Positions 63,001 through 64,000 of a stretch of 64,000 nt of DNA are shown here, piece by piece. Position numbers and translations under genes: made by a program. This DNA is from Climacteris rufus (Eukaryota; Chordata; Aves; Passeriformes; Climacteridae). Within the stretch, counting starts at the first letter, position 1; every line of letters starts with the position of its first letter. The stretch covers positions 654,290-718,289 of the forward strand of contig VZRZ01004923.1 in NCBI GenBank assembly GCA_013398175.1, read 5' to 3'. The notes under the pieces were generated by a model. That model saw nothing but the letters and a program-made list of their open reading frames with translations. It was not told the origin of the DNA and made no database searches.

Positions 63001-64000
63001 ATAATAAAACATGTCTGCAGAACATTCTTCCTTATCTAACATGATATGTTTAATATGCTTTATTGATGTAGCAGCCAGAGCATTTCTTTAGAGCTTCAAG
63101 AGCTGCAATCCCTCAGCTGCAGCATCTGCTGCGTCATTCAGCCCTGGTTGCAGAATTGCACTTCCCAGACCTCAGCTTTCATTTAAGCCCCTGATGTACT
63201 TGACCCAGACGTGCTCCTGGAATCTCAGAGGGATGGGGAAAACACTGAAAGGCTGAATTACTAATTGTCCTGGGCTCTTCCTAAGAAAACATCATTACCA
63301 TTTTTCTAGTGTTCTTCTTAATTATATATGAGTTGTAAATGGAAGATGCAAACAACACCATGCTTATTAATTCCTGTAGGACAAAATTAGATTTCCCCCT
63401 ACACGCTTTAATGGCAGCATTGTCTATACACTGCAAGAGTCCATTTAAATTAAAAAAAAAAAAGGCAGTTATAAAAGGTGTATGCAGTGGGTATATTGCT
63501 TCAGTAACTGACCTTTAAGAATATTCAAGTTGCTGTTTGATTTTAACATTTCAGCAGCAAATACATTTTAATGCACAGAGGACTATTCTCAAAGTTCACA
63601 CAACTGTTTGCATAGATGAAAAAAGGACTAAGAGATTGTACCAGAAGAAAAAAAATAGCTGTAGGTTCCTTCCAAGCATAGAATAATCTGAAACCAGCAA
63701 GCTTGCTCATACAGTCTGACACCACGAACTTCCGAGCACTCCCAACATCATAGAAGCATCTCATAAGAGCTTGGTTCAAAGCTGACCAGGGAAACTTCCA
63801 CCATATCAATGGATTATTTCACTGGATTAAATCTTTGTCACATTTATCAGGCATTTTCCTGCAACAATGTCACGGAGCAGAATCAGAAATTATGTAGAAA
63901 GAACAGAGCCCTCATGAGGAGAATATCCAAAGGCACCAGAATATAGGGGAGGTTAGGTGATCCCTAACAATCCACTTTGTTTATTGACTTGTTTAGGCAT
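63001..64000. other. Intergenic, no gene seen
   Basis: Unique sequence to the right edge of the window. No supported feature. Confidence 0.5.

Noticed and set aside
1..64000. CRISPR arrays, operons, tRNA or rRNA genes
   Set aside because: None seen. The window is vertebrate nuclear DNA and no cloverleaf or rRNA-like sequence was noticed.

Overview
The window looks like nuclear DNA from a bird, probably a passerine. The non-coding DNA is full of CR1 LINE fragments and avian-type solo LTRs, base composition is AT-rich, and there are no dense operon-like genes. Only one protein-coding gene is convincingly visible: the first coding exon of OPRK1, the kappa opioid receptor, on the minus strand at 3178-3492. 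The exon encodes the N-terminal extracellular tail and most of TM1 and ends at a good splice donor. All later OPRK1 exons lie to the left, outside the window. A candidate 5' exon and promoter lie at about 3932-4290.

Layout. 1-3177 is OPRK1 intron. 3178-4290 holds the coding exon, a short 5' intron and a candidate leader exon. 4291-8559 is the 5' flank; it carries a 31-bp tandem duplication and a CpG-rich solo LTR (6273-6806) pointing towards OPRK1. From 8566 to the end I see no supported gene. This is a gene-poor interval of about 55 kb, which fits the large gene-free gap upstream of OPRK1 in other vertebrates (ATP6V1H is the next gene in human). It holds solo LTRs at 8566-8870, about 28510-29165, 46140-46491 and 49741-50324. 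It also holds CR1 pieces at 10751-11785, 13404-13569, 16091-16275, 20709-21170, 30605-31310, 33430-33513, 45833-45975, 48901-49022, 59182-59603 and 62941-63000, plus several simple or tandem repeats.

The most unusual unexplained signals are four. First, two diverged, directly repeated elements of about 95 bp lie 600 bp apart (61361-61455 and 61961-62055). Second, an LTR promoter sits about 2 kb upstream of OPRK1 in the same orientation. Third, an upstream ATG could extend the receptor N-terminus if the proposed splice is used. Fourth, a perfect 13-bp-stem hairpin lies at 9354-9386. I found no new multi-gene system. Most of the window is ordinary intergenic DNA, and any regulatory role would have to be shown by comparing bird genomes.
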